From the NCBI GenBank assembly GCA_905182985.1, contig CAJJDN010000080.1, positions 125,674 to 189,673 on the forward strand: a DNA stretch of 64,000 nucleotides, read 5' to 3'. The notes beneath the pieces were generated by a model. That model saw nothing but the letters and a program-made list of their open reading frames with translations. It did not search any database and was not told the origin of the DNA. Both the position numbers and the translations under genes were made by a program. Positions 1 to 11,484 of this stretch are shown here, one piece after another. Every line of letters starts with the position of its first letter. Within the stretch, counting starts at the first letter, position 1. The stretch is from Paramecium sonneborni (taxonomy: Eukaryota; Ciliophora; Oligohymenophorea; Peniculida; Parameciidae).

Positions 1-182
1 TCAAATAAAAGTTATTAAAGGAAAGAGAAATATTTAAAAATATAGAAATAGAAGGCTCTAAATGGCAAAATTTATATAGATGTAGAAAATAATAGTAAAT
101 ATAATTTGATATTTTTTATTGAATTGTTAAATTTCTTAATTAATATTAAATTTTTATAATAATACTATTATTTTTTTAATAT
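1..182. other. Upstream edge, possible 3' tail of a neighbour gene
   Basis: Very AT-rich. A plus-strand frame is open from the window edge to a TGA at 107-109 and could be the last 35 codons of a gene that begins outside the window, but the composition is not distinctive. The rest looks like the short spacer before the next start codon. Confidence 0.25.
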
Positions 183-1358
183 ATGGGTAAAATAAAAAAA
201 TTTGAGCACAAACAAAATAAATTTGAGTAACATATAGAAAATTTAGATAAAAAGATTTAAAAGAAGGATTAGAAATTTTAATAGCAGCCAAAATTATAGC
301 AGAAACGAACTATATAAGAGGAAGCTTCAAAAAAAAAAAATTTATTTGCTTTAGATAGTGATAATGAATAAGAAGAATAATAGGTTATAAAAAATTGGAA
401 ATTTACTCATAATGGTTAAGATTTATAAGAAGATTATAATGATTAAATACCTGTAAGTTCAGATGATGAATTACCAAAAGGATTTGTTAAAAATAATCAT
501 TTTGTAGGGTTTGATTAAAATCAAGATAAAAGAAAGAGTAAAAAGGAAATCTATGATGAAATAATATAAAATAGTAAATAAAGAAAAGCAGATAAATAGA
601 AATTAAAGGAGGGCAATTAAATCAAAATATTATAACTTAATGAAGCTTTACCATAAATTTTAGACATACTACCAATTAAATAATCAAAACCATAAGCTCC
701 AACAAAAGAGGGTCTAGATTATTTTGAATTGATGGAGACATTCAAAGCAGAGCCAAAAGTTTAAATAGAAACTATAGTATAATCATCAGAGAAGGATTAA
801 ACTAGTTATATGAGATAGAAGAGAGAGGAAGCAAAAAAGAAAAAGATAGAAGAAAGTCGTAAGGAAATTGAGAAGGATTCAGATGATGAAGATGAACAAG
901 AAATAGAAAATGATGATTGTGTCAGCAAATAATTCAAAAATGCTAAGGAAAAAAAAATGCTTAAATCATATAAAAAAGTAGAACATTTGTCAAGAGTAAT
1001 GGAACATTTAAGAAATGTTTAAAACAGAAAAAAAACAAAAGGATCAAATAAATTAGAATAATAAAATAATGAAGATGAAGAAGAAGATGAAGATGAAGAA
1101 GATTTAAATGAAATATTATCAGATGATGAAGATGATGAAGATGAAGAAGATAGTGAAGATTATGAAGATGAAAATGAAGATGATGAAGATGAAGATAATT
1201 AAGATGATGAAGATGATGAAGTTAATGAAAATAATGAAGATGAAGAAGATAATGAAGAAAATGAAGATGAAGAATAAATTGATGAAAGTGAATCTGAAAA
1301 AAAACCTGTTAAGTAAGGGAATTATAAAAAAAATAAATCAAAGAGAATTAATAATTGA
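183..1358 (+). CDS. Nop14-like nucleolar protein, N-terminal half only
   Basis: Single exon of 391 residues when TAA/TAG are read as Gln; the ATG at 183 opens the frame and TGA at 1356 ends it. Nop14 is a nucleolar 40S ribosome-biogenesis factor that works in the SSU processome. The middle holds a KSKKEIYDEIIQNSKQRKADKQ-type block (about residues 120-140), the signature where Nop14 proteins have K(S/T)(K/R)KE.M.E.I..SK..K..RQ, followed by a YFELMETF segment and a charged R/E helix as in that family. Residues about 295-370 are almost pure Asp/Glu. Nop14 is usually 800-900 residues; the conserved C-terminal half is missing, and the next gene on the minus strand starts only about 360 bp downstream. 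It may be a truncated paralogue or a stand-alone short form. Family call from motifs, no search. Confidence 0.6.
1066..1290 (+). repeat. GAT/GAA microsatellite-like acidic tract
   Basis: Imperfect reiteration of GAT and GAA codons inside the Nop14-like gene, encoding an Asp/Glu-rich stretch. The same DNA read one frame off gives a Met/Lys-rich shadow ORF. Low complexity makes it prone to length change. Confidence 0.85.
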
Positions 1359-1435
1359 TTAGGTTATTTTATGTGAATGTGAAATTAATTATTATTTGAA
1401 TTTAAAATGAGAACCTATGGTTAGACACTATTTAC

Positions 1436-1714
1436 TCATTAATCTTCATCTAAGATTATATCTACTACCATCAGATAATTTATTGTCTGGTGTTATAAAA
1501 ATAATAATAAATTGCTGAATTTTATATATTCAATATACTTTTTAACAAAAGATTCTTGTAAATAATTTTGTTTTGTTAATAATACCTAAATCTTAATATC
1601 TTAAGTTTAAAAATACTTTCTTGCCATTAGCTCCACTCAATGTTATTATACAATAATATTATGTTGTTCCTTTTGGGCGAATTATTTGTTAATTTTGGCA
1701 TAATTAAGTTTCAT
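1436..1714 (-). CDS. Small hypothetical protein (85 aa)
   Basis: Start at 1714, TGA complement at 1436-1438, one 21-nt GT-AG intron at 1631-1651 whose removal gives exactly 86 codons. The product is basic and Gln-rich at the start, then hydrophobic and aromatic, with repeated Tyr and Leu, and ends in an acidic D/E tail. I do not recognise the family; MED31 was considered because of a FVKKYIEYI-type segment but the diagnostic residues do not line up. Sits between the truncated Nop14-like gene and a broken coiled-coil gene. Confidence 0.45.
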
Positions 1715-1907
1715 CTATAAAATTTTTTTTTCGAATTGAAATTTAGATATTAGAAAGCATATACAATTTATCCTTGCATCTTAAATTCCTAAAAAATTGA
1801 ACCCATCTTATTCTTAATGCTTTAAAGTAAGCATCTAGAATTTGAAAAGCTAAAAATAAAGGTTTGCTGAAATTTAAAAAGTAAAATAGAATTTATTTTG
1901 AAAATAA

Positions 1908-2650
1908 ATGAATGGCCAAGTAAATATTGAAAATTAGAGACAAGCTTATTTTGAATTAACTTAATACAATAAAAATTTTGAAGAAAGATAAAATAATCAA
2001 TAGACAGAATAATCTTACATTGCTCAGTGATAGACAGATTAGGGTAGTTTGTAGAACTCAAAACTAAAGATATAAAAAGAAACTTTAATTGATAAGATTA
2101 ATAGAGAATAAATAAGCAACTAAGAAAGATATTAGGATGAAGTTCGAAAAGAGAAGAAAAAATGGGAATCACAATATCATTTATTATAAGGATAGTTTGA
2201 TGAAATAAATAAAAATACTACTAATTTGAATTTATAAGATAAAAGATGGAAAGAATCTGAAAACAGACGCTCATAGTTAGAAATTAAATAAAATGATTAA
2301 ATAAGAAGATGATTTATAATCAGTAAGATGAAATAGATTTATTAAAAAAGAAATGCTATTTACTGGAGTAATAAATAAATAATTTAGTTAAAGTAATATG
2401 ATGAAAATGTTAAATAATTGAAAATATAAAATTAGATAAGAATTCTATCTTAAGAGATTGATAGATTTTTAGTAATCATTGATAAAATTTAAACTGAATT
2501 AAAATAATGACGATTTTGATATTCAGATGGTGGTGCTCAAAATAGGAAAATGTACGACTTACCTTGTCACTTTGTAGTATTTAACCAATTGAAGTGGAAA
2601 GTCTGAGATTCAGAGTTTAAGGAAAAAAGAAGGAAGTTGAAGGAAAATGA
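1908..2650 (+). pseudogene. Disrupted coiled-coil gene
   Basis: Translated pieces rich in Gln, Glu, Lys and Asn with heptad-like spacing run in the same direction but not in one frame. The first piece (1908 to about 2308) may skip an in-frame TGA with a 21-nt intron (2030-2050); it then hits TGA, continues for about 30 codons in another frame (to about 2398) and returns to the first frame before another TGA near 2508. A final segment ends at 2648-2650. No set of GT-AG introns of 18-35 nt restores one frame. Either a decaying paralogue or an area with several sequencing indels. Function unknown. Confidence 0.45.
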
Positions 2651-2694
2651 GTAAAAGTTATTTTTATGTTTATATTATTGAAATTAATTAACTT

Positions 2695-3671
2695 TCATCT
2701 TAGACATGCGATTAACACCATTAAGATATGAGCAAATAGATACACAATATCTATATAAATTATCATTGATCCTATGATATAATCATCAATGGACAATTAG
2801 TGAGTCTAATACATATAGCTTTTAAAGATATTACATTTCCACCTAATATTAATTAAGTATCATAGATTAAATAAGCACCGAATAAAAGGCAACAAATTAA
2901 CGAATAAAGAAGATTAATTACATTTTGGTAGTAAAAACCTGCCATTATACCAAAAAGCAATAGTGAAGTAATGCACATAAACAATAGTGCTCCTTTCGTA
3001 GTAAAGTCTGACTTTGTTTTGCATGCGTATAATGTTAATCCTATCACTACAGCTAATGAAAAACTAGTCGCCATTAGAACAATAAATCCTACATAAGGAT
3101 TATATGAAATACCTCCGTTTTCACTGAATCTATCAAATACATAACTGCATAGATTTGATATGAGATAACCTTCACAGAATGTGAAAATAAACAATAAAAT
3201 ATAATTGTACGGCACTTTCCAAGCGAATTTTGGAATGCATAACAGCAACAATTCAACAAATATTGATACGCCCAAAGCCAAATATGCCAATCCGCTATGC
3301 TAAAGTTAGAATGCACGATAATCAAGTAATAAGTATGAAGCTAAACACATTAGCATGGTTATAAACAATTAAATTATCATGATTGAATACACCTTTTATT
3401 TCAATTACAGTACTTTTTTTATGAACCCAGTTCTCTCATTTCCAATAAGTTATTTGTATGTTTCATTTTTTGCATACCATCTCGAATCATTTTGAGAACT
3501 ACTATCATCTTCAATAGCCACTTGCACATGTTAAGGATACTGAACACTCCCTCTTGGCTCACTAATTTTTGTAGCCATGTATTTCAACTCTTTTTGACCT
3601 TTCTGGGGCTCTCCAGGATGCTTCCAAAAATCTGAAGGGCTAATCTAGTCATCTTTTTAATTTTCAATCAT
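2695..3671 (-). CDS. TMBIM / Lifeguard (Bax inhibitor-1 family) membrane protein
   Basis: Multipass membrane protein of the TMBIM superfamily, ion-leak and cell-death modulators of ER, Golgi and plasma membranes. The cytosolic N-terminus carries an SDFWKHPGEP motif, then a Tyr-rich linker, then about seven hydrophobic helices. Family hallmarks are the GLTLYACKTKSDFT segment, where Lifeguard proteins have ALT.YA..TK.DFT, and an AYLIYDTQLILGG loop before the last helices. Two introns of 21 nt (3393-3413) and 29 nt (2806-2834); removing the second joins the IYDTQLILGGN loop to SIDDYIIGSMIIYIDIVYLF in frame, which fixes the model. Exons total 309 codons. Confident family assignment; substrate unknown. 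Confidence 0.88.
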
Positions 3672-4598
3672 TGATTAATAAAATATTAAATATCAAAATT
3701 GAAGTATCACTATTCAATTGCCAAATAACCATTAGTAAATAAAAATATTAATTTTCAGATCATGTACTCATTGTATTATATTACAAGATTATAAATTTTG
3801 CTTTTTAATTAAAGTTTTCAAAATCTTCAATTTAATTCATCAATTTGAATACAATTTTTATTCTTCTAACTTTCGAAACAATATTCAAAGATTAAATTCG
3901 AAATTTATAAAATCATTTATAAGCTCAATAATAATTTAAAAAATATTCTTATAGCATTAGAAATTAATTTAAAATTTATCACAATCAGACCAACAAAAAT
4001 AAAATCGAAACTTTTTTTTGGTACTATTTAAAATGCATCCTTTTTGAGTATTCTTTTAGTAACAACTTTCTCATTCAATTAGTTCTAACAAAGCTTGATG
4101 AATTACGTATTTGGTTTCTATTTCTTTTTAATACTTTTATATAATTAACAATAAAAATCTAAAAGATTTAACTACAAGTTTTTATTTTCAGAATTTGGAA
4201 AGCATTTTTTTTTAATTAGAAAATATTTAGCAAAGCTGATTATTAAAATAGAGTTTAAATGGAGCAAATTAATATTTTGAATCAAATACTTCCATAGGTA
4301 CTTATAATAAAATTATTTTATGATTACAAGAAAAATAAAAAATAGTTTTAACATTAAATTTTTTTAAATTGGTTGATATAATACTTACATAATAGCTTGT
4401 TATCAATGTATATTTTTTATATATAAATTTAATTTTTATTATCAAATTCTTTTCAAAAATAATTTTACCAAATAATATCAACATTCTTTAACTTAATAAC
4501 TTCATAATTTAGTTCTAAATAAATTATTAAAAATATAAAATATCATTTTGTTAATTAATAAAAATTTAATCCATTAAAAGAATAAATATTATATATTT
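3672..4598. other. Gene-poor AT-rich stretch before the gap
   Basis: No convincing gene. A minus-strand frame covering roughly 3900-4080 encodes a Phe/Ile/Lys-rich peptide that could be a relic, but it has no good start and is bounded by TGA. Homopolymer T and A runs are frequent. Confidence 0.4.
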
Positions 4599-5440
4599 NN
4601 NNNNNNNNNNNNNNNNNNNNNNNNNNNNNNNNNNNNNNNNNNNNNNNNNNNNNNNNNNNNNNNNNNNNNNNNNNNNNNNNNNNNNNNNNNNNNNNNNNNN
4701 NNNNNNNNNNNNNNNNNNNNNNNNNNNNNNNNNNNNNNNNNNNNNNNNNNNNNNNNNNNNNNNNNNNNNNNNNNNNNNNNNNNNNNNNNNNNNNNNNNNN
4801 NNNNNNNNNNNNNNNNNNNNNNNNNNNNNNNNNNNNNNNNNNNNNNNNNNNNNNNNNNNNNNNNNNNNNNNNNNNNNNNNNNNNNNNNNNNNNNNNNNNN
4901 NNNNNNNNNNNNNNNNNNNNNNNNNNNNNNNNNNNNNNNNNNNNNNNNNNNNNNNNNNNNNNNNNNNNNNNNNNNNNNNNNNNNNNNNNNNNNNNNNNNN
5001 NNNNNNNNNNNNNNNNNNNNNNNNNNNNNNNNNNNNNNNNNNNNNNNNNNNNNNNNNNNNNNNNNNNNNNNNNNNNNNNNNNNNNNNNNNNNNNNNNNNN
5101 NNNNNNNNNNNNNNNNNNNNNNNNNNNNNNNNNNNNNNNNNNNNNNNNNNNNNNNNNNNNNNNNNNNNNNNNNNNNNNNNNNNNNNNNNNNNNNNNNNNN
5201 NNNNNNNNNNNNNNNNNNNNNNNNNNNNNNNNNNNNNNNNNNNNNNNNNNNNNNNNNNNNNNNNNNNNNNNNNNNNNNNNNNNNNNNNNNNNNNNNNNNN
5301 NNNNNNNNNNNNNNNNNNNNNNNNNNNNNNNNNNNNNNNNNNNNNNNNNNNNNNNNNNNNNNNNNNNNNNNNNNNNNNNNNNNNNNNNNNNNNNNNNNNN
5401 NNNNNNNNNNNNNNNNNNNNNNNNNNNNNNNNNNNNNNNN
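4599..5440. other. Assembly gap (842 N)
   Basis: An unbroken run of N. Any ORF called across it is an artefact. Genes flanking it on either side may be incomplete. Confidence 0.99.
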
Positions 5441-6846
5441 TACTTTGATAATTGCAAACATTTCTTATTTATAACTATGGATTATATAAAATTTAAGAAG
5501 CTATTCTATAATTCAATCTTAGTAAGAGAATTAACTAAAATTGAACATAAGATAATATTTATTTGAAAGAAAACTAATAAACAGATTAAAAAGATGCTTA
5601 CATAAAAATAATATTACCCTAAAATTGTAGGGTTATAAAAGTAAGGTTAAAAATAAATGGACCGGAAAGTATTCTAGAAATAGAATAGTGTATAATATAT
5701 ATAATAAATAATTTAATTACATAAATGGATAAATCAACAAAAATAATAAAAAGAGAACAGAAATAACAGATTAAATATTAAATGAAATAATCACAATTGT
5801 TAAAAATGAAATAAAAAAAAAGAAATGATTTTGGGTGACAATTAAAAAGCAAATGTATTGTGTCAAAAATATGGAAAATGGTGGTGCTCTGTTGAATTTA
5901 GATCTAAATTATTTCATTTTTTCATTCATATATTTAGACGAACAATATAATAAAATCGACTTACTATATTTAAATCAGCACTACTTATAAAATTGGGACA
6001 CAAAGATATTGCAAGATAATTATTTGAGCGCTTATTAAAAGTAAATTTAATGTTATGATATTTTTTTTTTTAAATGTAAATAGAGGGTTGAAATAATTAT
6101 TTAAAAATAAGAATTAATTGAATAAAATTAATGAGGATAAATTAAGTTATATGAGCATCTCTTTGAATTTTCATTAAGATTTATAAATGAATCGTAAAAT
6201 TACAGTCTTATCTTATTGTAGCATTACTACACATAATCATAAAAGAATACTAGCATAATAATTATCAGTAAATTTAATATATGTCGTTTAAATCAATAAT
6301 CATAATCAAAATAATTAATAGTATTTTAGTAAGTTTAAGATTTATTTGATATTAATTCTATAAGATTTTTTATAATGAAATCAAAGAAAAATAATAAAAT
6401 TCATTAAATCATTGTTTCCATAAGTATTTTTATGGAAAGAATTTAGCAATACCTGTAAATAATTATGTTCATGATGCATCATTTTCTTTTCTTTGGATAT
6501 TAAAATTTAATAATAAAGTTTATTTTAATCTATTACTTATTAAACAAATTAAATTTGAATTCATTATCAAAATAGTATTAATTTAAGATGGTGTATGAAA
6601 ATATAATTGATTAGGAGTTAAAATGAATAAAATTATTGTGAAATTGATAATAATAGATACAAAAACTTTATATTATAATATAATATATCTTAATGATTTG
6701 GAGAATATTGAATGATTTAAAATTATTATCAATCAGCCTTAAGTTTAATAAATTAAGATAGTAGAGAAGGTAGAAAAGTGGGATTAAGATTATTTTTCTA
6801 TATAATTATTTGTTTAAAGTCCGTTTTTATTAATATTAATAAAATA
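5441..6846. other. Region of decayed coding fragments
   Basis: No intact gene. Several plus-strand fragments look protein-like but are in different frames. One covers about 5713-5830 and is Lys/Gln-rich. One around 5850-6050 contains Trp/Cys residues. One at 6350-6598 includes KNLAIPVNNYVHDASFSFLW. TGA codons and frame changes separate them and no short introns join them. Probably the remains of one or more genes whose start lies in or before the assembly gap. Confidence 0.35.
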
Positions 6847-8005
6847 ATGAAAGCTATCCTCATATTAGGCTTGTTAGTTTTTGGGATTACTGCTGTCGAA
6901 TTAGAAGCAGGAGTGCCAATTTTACTAAAAGAGATCAAAGCAATCAAGACTGATCATACAGATTTCACATTTTTATTAGATTTAGAACTCAGCTAAGGAG
7001 GAAAGGTCTCTGAAGTAGTTGCTTTAGTTGGCGATTTGTTAGAATAGATGAAAAGAGATTAATTAAATGATGATCTTGAATATGCTCATGTATATATTGA
7101 ATAAATATATTTTATAGAGAACAACTACACTTGGATTAGATATTGAATGGCTTATTATTGTTTTAAGAAATCTTACAAAGGAGAGATAAGATAAAAATAA
7201 TTAATTAAGTGAAGTAAATCAAGTTCTTGTAGGATTATAATTGTAATTGGATGCAATCACAGAATAATTAAATATATTGAATGGAAAGGAAGAGTAACTC
7301 AGATAAACAAGAGCTTAAGAAGCTGCTTCATATTAAGCCAGATAGGAAAATAATAGTAAAGTATTAGCAGCTTTGAATGAAATCATTCCAAAATTATAAG
7401 TTGCTGTATTTGACTAAGAAGGAAAATCATTATTGTAAACAGAATAATTTGAAATTGTTGAAAAAATAAAGAGAGAATTAGGACACAATCATCCAGTTGC
7501 AATTATGGTTGCTTTGACAACAAAATTTGATGTTCCAACAGTGAAAAGAATTATTGATAAATTGGAGCATATTAGAAATGCAGTAATTGCCTTGATGTAA
7601 TAAGAAGATGAATAAGAGACTTAAAGTCAAGTATTATTTTGATTTAAATATTTAAGATCACTTTCTAAACTTAAATTTAAGAGATTGCTGAGTTAAGAGA
7701 GAAGTTTTCTAAAGATTTTGAAGTCACATCCTAATTGATTAAAAAGAGAACCAATGATAAAGTAAATGATTTTATGATAAAAAGGTTCTTTTAGAGAAGA
7801 GATTGACAATAATTAACAGAGATCTAAGCTTGACTGAATAATTACTTATATAGACTAGAGAATATAAAGAATAATATGATGCTGCTTATGCTGTTAGAAA
7901 AGGAAAAAGGTATATTATTAATCTTATGATTCTAGAATATCTGAAATCAAAACAGTTTAGTAAGCTTACGATTTAGTAGAAAATCATTCTAAGAAATAAA
8001 AATGA
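6847..8005 (+). CDS. Trichocyst matrix protein-like secretory granule protein
   Basis: 351 residues after removal of four introns: 7090-7117, 7631-7656, 7762-7784 and 7910-7935. The N-terminus is a signal peptide (MKAILILGLLVFGITAVELE). The rest is heptad-rich helix with few aromatics. There is a likely propeptide region, an EYAHRTTTLGLDIE segment, long Glu/Gln coiled coils and a VLAALNEIIPKL segment near residue 175. Paramecium trichocyst matrix proteins and Tetrahymena Grl proteins have this plan: signal peptide, propeptide, then acidic coiled-coil segments that are processed and crystallise inside a dense-core secretory granule. The assignment rests on architecture and local pattern, not on a search. 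The exon total is exactly 352 codons, so the gene looks intact. Confidence 0.62.
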
Positions 8006-8085
8006 TGATTTAAAATAAAATATATTTTACAATTATTTTTACAATCAATCATCTTAAAATCATAGATATTTATAAATTTTTATTC

Positions 8086-8973
8086 ATGTGCTTACCTCTC
8101 AAATTTATATAATTGTTTATCAGAATAAATTGCTTTTGCTTGATTATTTTGGGGATTATAATGATCTCTTAAGTATTTATGACTTTGAATGAAAGTCTAA
8201 GCAATGATGGTGATGTAATCATTAAACAAATTAATATTAGGGAATTGTTTTTACATTTTCAGTTGGACTTGCAGTTATTATAATTGGAGCATCTGGATTA
8301 CTTAGTTCATATTGTCCTAACTTCTCTATCATTTTTATTTATTCTTGCTTTGTTATTTTTATTGGAGTTTTGGCAGTTTATATTACAATTACATTGACTG
8401 TTTTAAAAAATTAGTTATTAAGTAATAAATTTGATTGTAAAACATCTTAATTACCTGCTGCTTAAAAAACAAAAGAATAAATTTTATGGGCAGAAACATA
8501 ATTTTGCAAATATGACTGTATTTGTTATATTGAGAAAATCTAAGATTGGAATCCTGATTATTTAGAAAACAATCGTATTTAATACACAACAAATAAAGAT
8601 ATTAGTGATATAATATAATACTAAAAATGCAAAAAGTGGATTAAAATTGATGGGGCATCAAATACATACATTGCATCTTTAGAAGAAAAATATAATTGTT
8701 CAGGTTGGTGTAAATCTCATCCAGTCTACCTTTTTTCAAACATTAATAATGGAATCCCGTATTTAAATATTTAATATAAGAAAAGATGCTTGCTATCCAT
8801 ATTTTGAATAAGAATACGAATATTATGTGAACAAATCCTATCTAGATTATTTGATTGTAGATTTCCTCTATCTTTTTAATTTATGTTTTGCCATTTGCTA
8901 GTGCTATTAAACAAGCAGAAATAAAAAGTCTAGAATCTATCCACAGATATTTTATGAACTTGCCTTATAATGA
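8086..8973 (+). CDS. Tetraspanin-like four-TM protein
   Basis: 279 residues, introns of 26 nt (8215-8240) and 22 nt (8759-8780). Three closely spaced hydrophobic helices at the N-terminus include the FSVGLAVIIIGASGLLSSYC segment. A large Cys-containing outer loop with CKYDCICY, CKKW and CSGWC clusters follows, and then a fourth hydrophobic segment (YLIVDFLYLFNLCFAICQCY) with a short cytosolic Lys/Arg tail. This is the tetraspanin plan, although the canonical CCG motif is not seen; ciliate members often carry only partial Cys patterns. Tetraspanins organise membrane protein assemblies. Tightly follows the trichocyst-matrix-like gene (80 bp) on the same strand. Confidence 0.65.
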
Positions 8974-10432
8974 AATATTTAAAACTACACTTCGATATCA
9001 AATGAAAAATGATTTAAAAATATCTTTTAAATAATATTATTTATATAAATTACTAACCTAAATATATTTTTAAATATTAATCAAATTATAATTATTGTAT
9101 TTTTATTTTAAAAAGTCCAAAAATATTTTAATGATACATAAAAAAGATAGCTTATTATAAGCGTTTCCTTTAATTAAATCATCTTATCATTCTCAAGTAT
9201 AAATCCTAATTAAAATATTTATATTACAAACTTTTTAATATATAAGATTAAATAGTTTGCATTTAAGCTATGTAATTGAATAAACTTTGAAAAAAAATTC
9301 TATTTTAGCAAAAAAATTTATTTAATCTATCTCATAGAAATAGACTATATTTGGTACTTAAACTTATAAAGTATCAAACCAATTATTAATAACGCCTTTT
9401 GTATTATAAGGATTAAGTTAAGTATCTCTATTTTTTATGAATTCTCCTAAATATTAGTGCAAAATATTCCCCTATAATTTTTATTAAATTTTTGGATCTA
9501 AGATGTTAATGATTCTCTAAGATATGATACATTCACCCAAAAAATTGTTCTATTTTTAAAAAACCATTAGGCTTCATTTTATAAATAGAAAATTCAATCT
9601 TCAACAAACCGATGATAAATAGATTGAAACTATTTGGGTTTTTATATAATTAACAATTATTTTATTTTTTAAACCCTCTGGTATTTTAAACTATTTCATT
9701 TATTGATGATATTTACATTCTTTTAGTTTAATATGTACTTAGTTTTCTCCTCTTTTATCTTTAGGCTATTAGGAGAAACTTTAAACTAAGTTGAATATGA
9801 GAAAATCTTCAAGTCTTGTGATTTTTTTTAACTTCTAGTGTAGACAAATATTTCTTTTGTAAAGCTAATAATATTTTTTTCTAGAGCTTTCTAAATTTCT
9901 ATCCTAATATCATGCCTTTTTATTAATTGTAATTTTTTGAGGAATTTGGTTAAAGTAAAAGGGTCTTAAATATTTTTCTTATGAAAGGTTTATCTTAAGA
10001 ATTGAATATAAAATTTAGATTTTTAAATTCTACTTTAGTATAAACTTTTAAAATAACTTTTTTTGATTAGATTGAATCATATTGAATCAGAATATAAATT
10101 TGCAAATATGTGTATAAGGAATTTTAGAATTTAAAGCACAACTTTAACGTTTTTATTATTCGATTTTATTTAATCACTTTAGAAAGTTATTGAATTAGTG
10201 ATTACTCAAGCTAATACATAATTTAAAATTATAATAATATCGTTGTTAGTTCATTTTTATTAAAATATAATTAAAAAAAATAAATGTGAAGTTCTATTAA
10301 GTTGATGCGTTTTTTAATTAAGTTATGAGAAAGTTAATTAGATAGAATATCTATATAAAAATATAAATTTGCAGATTAATTTTATAATAATTATAAATTT
10401 CGAGCCTTATGGGTTTATGTTAAGGAAAAAAA
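8974..10432. other. Gene-poor stretch, 1.46 kb
   Basis: No gene I can defend. Long TGA-free frames exist on both strands (plus about 9130-9710, minus 9081-9593). In DNA this AT-rich, with only TGA as stop, frames of 150-180 codons arise by chance, and neither has the Glu/Asp/Lys usage of the real genes here. The minus-strand frame is hydrophobic in its middle. Either may be a relic. Confidence 0.35.
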
Positions 10433-11361
10433 ATGTATAAGGTTGATAAGATTGTCGTTAAAGATAATAAATCCAGTGAAAATTTATGTGTATTGAATGA
10501 AAATATAGTAACATAAAATGAGAATGGAAAATCTTAACTACTCATTTAACAAATGAAGTCATAAATAGCTTCATGTATAAATTATAGCTAAATTGAAAGT
10601 GAAATAAATTTACCAATAGGAGAGGGATATCTTGAATGGACTTGTAAATAATAATAATGATTTTTAGATCAAGATGGTTCAAGATATGAAGGTTTTTGGA
10701 AAAAGATGGCTCCAAATGGTTAAGGAAAACTTTGGATGGCAAACGGGGACATTTTTGAAGGACAGTTTGTTAATGGGTTACTTGTATAAGGGTCTCATAT
10801 TTCAGTAAATGGAAATACTTATAATGGAGAGTTTGTAGATGGATTATATCACGGATATGGTCAAATAATTGAGTAAAGAATATATTATGAATATATCAAT
10901 ATAGATTCTTAGGTGATACTTATAGTGGATAATTCGTTAAAGGGATGAAATAAGGAAAAGGAATAATGAAAAAAAGTGATGGAACAATGTATGATGGTGA
11001 ATGGAATTAAAATATTTAGAGAGGGTTTGGTTTATGTGTATGGAAAGATGATAGTGTAAAATAATATTATAATTTAGAGATACGAAGGATAATGGGAAGA
11101 GAATCTTATGCATGGACAAGGAACATATTATTGGAAGGGTAGAAAATATGAAGGTTAATATTATTATGGATAAAAACATGGAAAAGGTAAATATTACTGG
11201 AATTCTAACACTTATTATGATGGAGAATGGAGTAATGGAGTGTAAAATGGAGAAGGAATTTTAGTGATTAACCAATAAGTTGTATAAGTAAATAATAAAT
11301 AATAAAAAGTATTTCTTAGTCTGGAATTTGGAAAGCAGGAGTGTTTTAGTAAAAAAAGTGA
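10433..11361 (+). CDS. MORN-repeat protein
   Basis: 272 residues with four introns (10644-10667, 10873-10904, 11056-11077 and 11288-11319); exons total exactly 273 codons. The body is a run of about eight MORN repeats of the form YEG.W..G..HG.G, for example RYEGFWKKMAPNGQGKLWM and YEGQYYYGQKHGKGKYYW, preceded by about 65 polar residues and closed by a short SGIWKAGVFQQKK tail. MORN repeats form beta-hairpin rods that bind lipids and proteins; in ciliates such proteins are common in cortex, basal bodies and cilia. Intact and confidently assigned to the repeat family; partner unknown. Confidence 0.9.
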
Positions 11362-11484
11362 AATATCCAAATATTCTTAAAAGACTTAAGAGAATTATAA
11401 AATATTTGATATTTATTGGTATATAATCAGTTTTAGTGTTGTTTTTAGTAGAAATGTGTTTGGCATTACAGTGAGAGATCTTAT

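Noticed and set aside
1108..1362. Met/Lys-rich 84-codon ORF
   Set aside because: Shadow of the GAT/GAA tract read out of frame; the real frame gives an Asp/Glu-rich Nop14-like protein.
1908..2650. Micronuclear internal eliminated sequences causing the frame breaks
   Set aside because: No TA-bounded insert whose removal repairs the frames was found, and nearby genes are cleanly macronuclear in form.
4555..5461. ORFs of about 300 residues crossing the N run
   Set aside because: Composed of undefined bases; no coding evidence.
9081..9710. Two opposing TGA-free frames of 170-190 codons
   Set aside because: Length is within chance for this composition with one stop codon; no coding-like amino-acid usage or start context.
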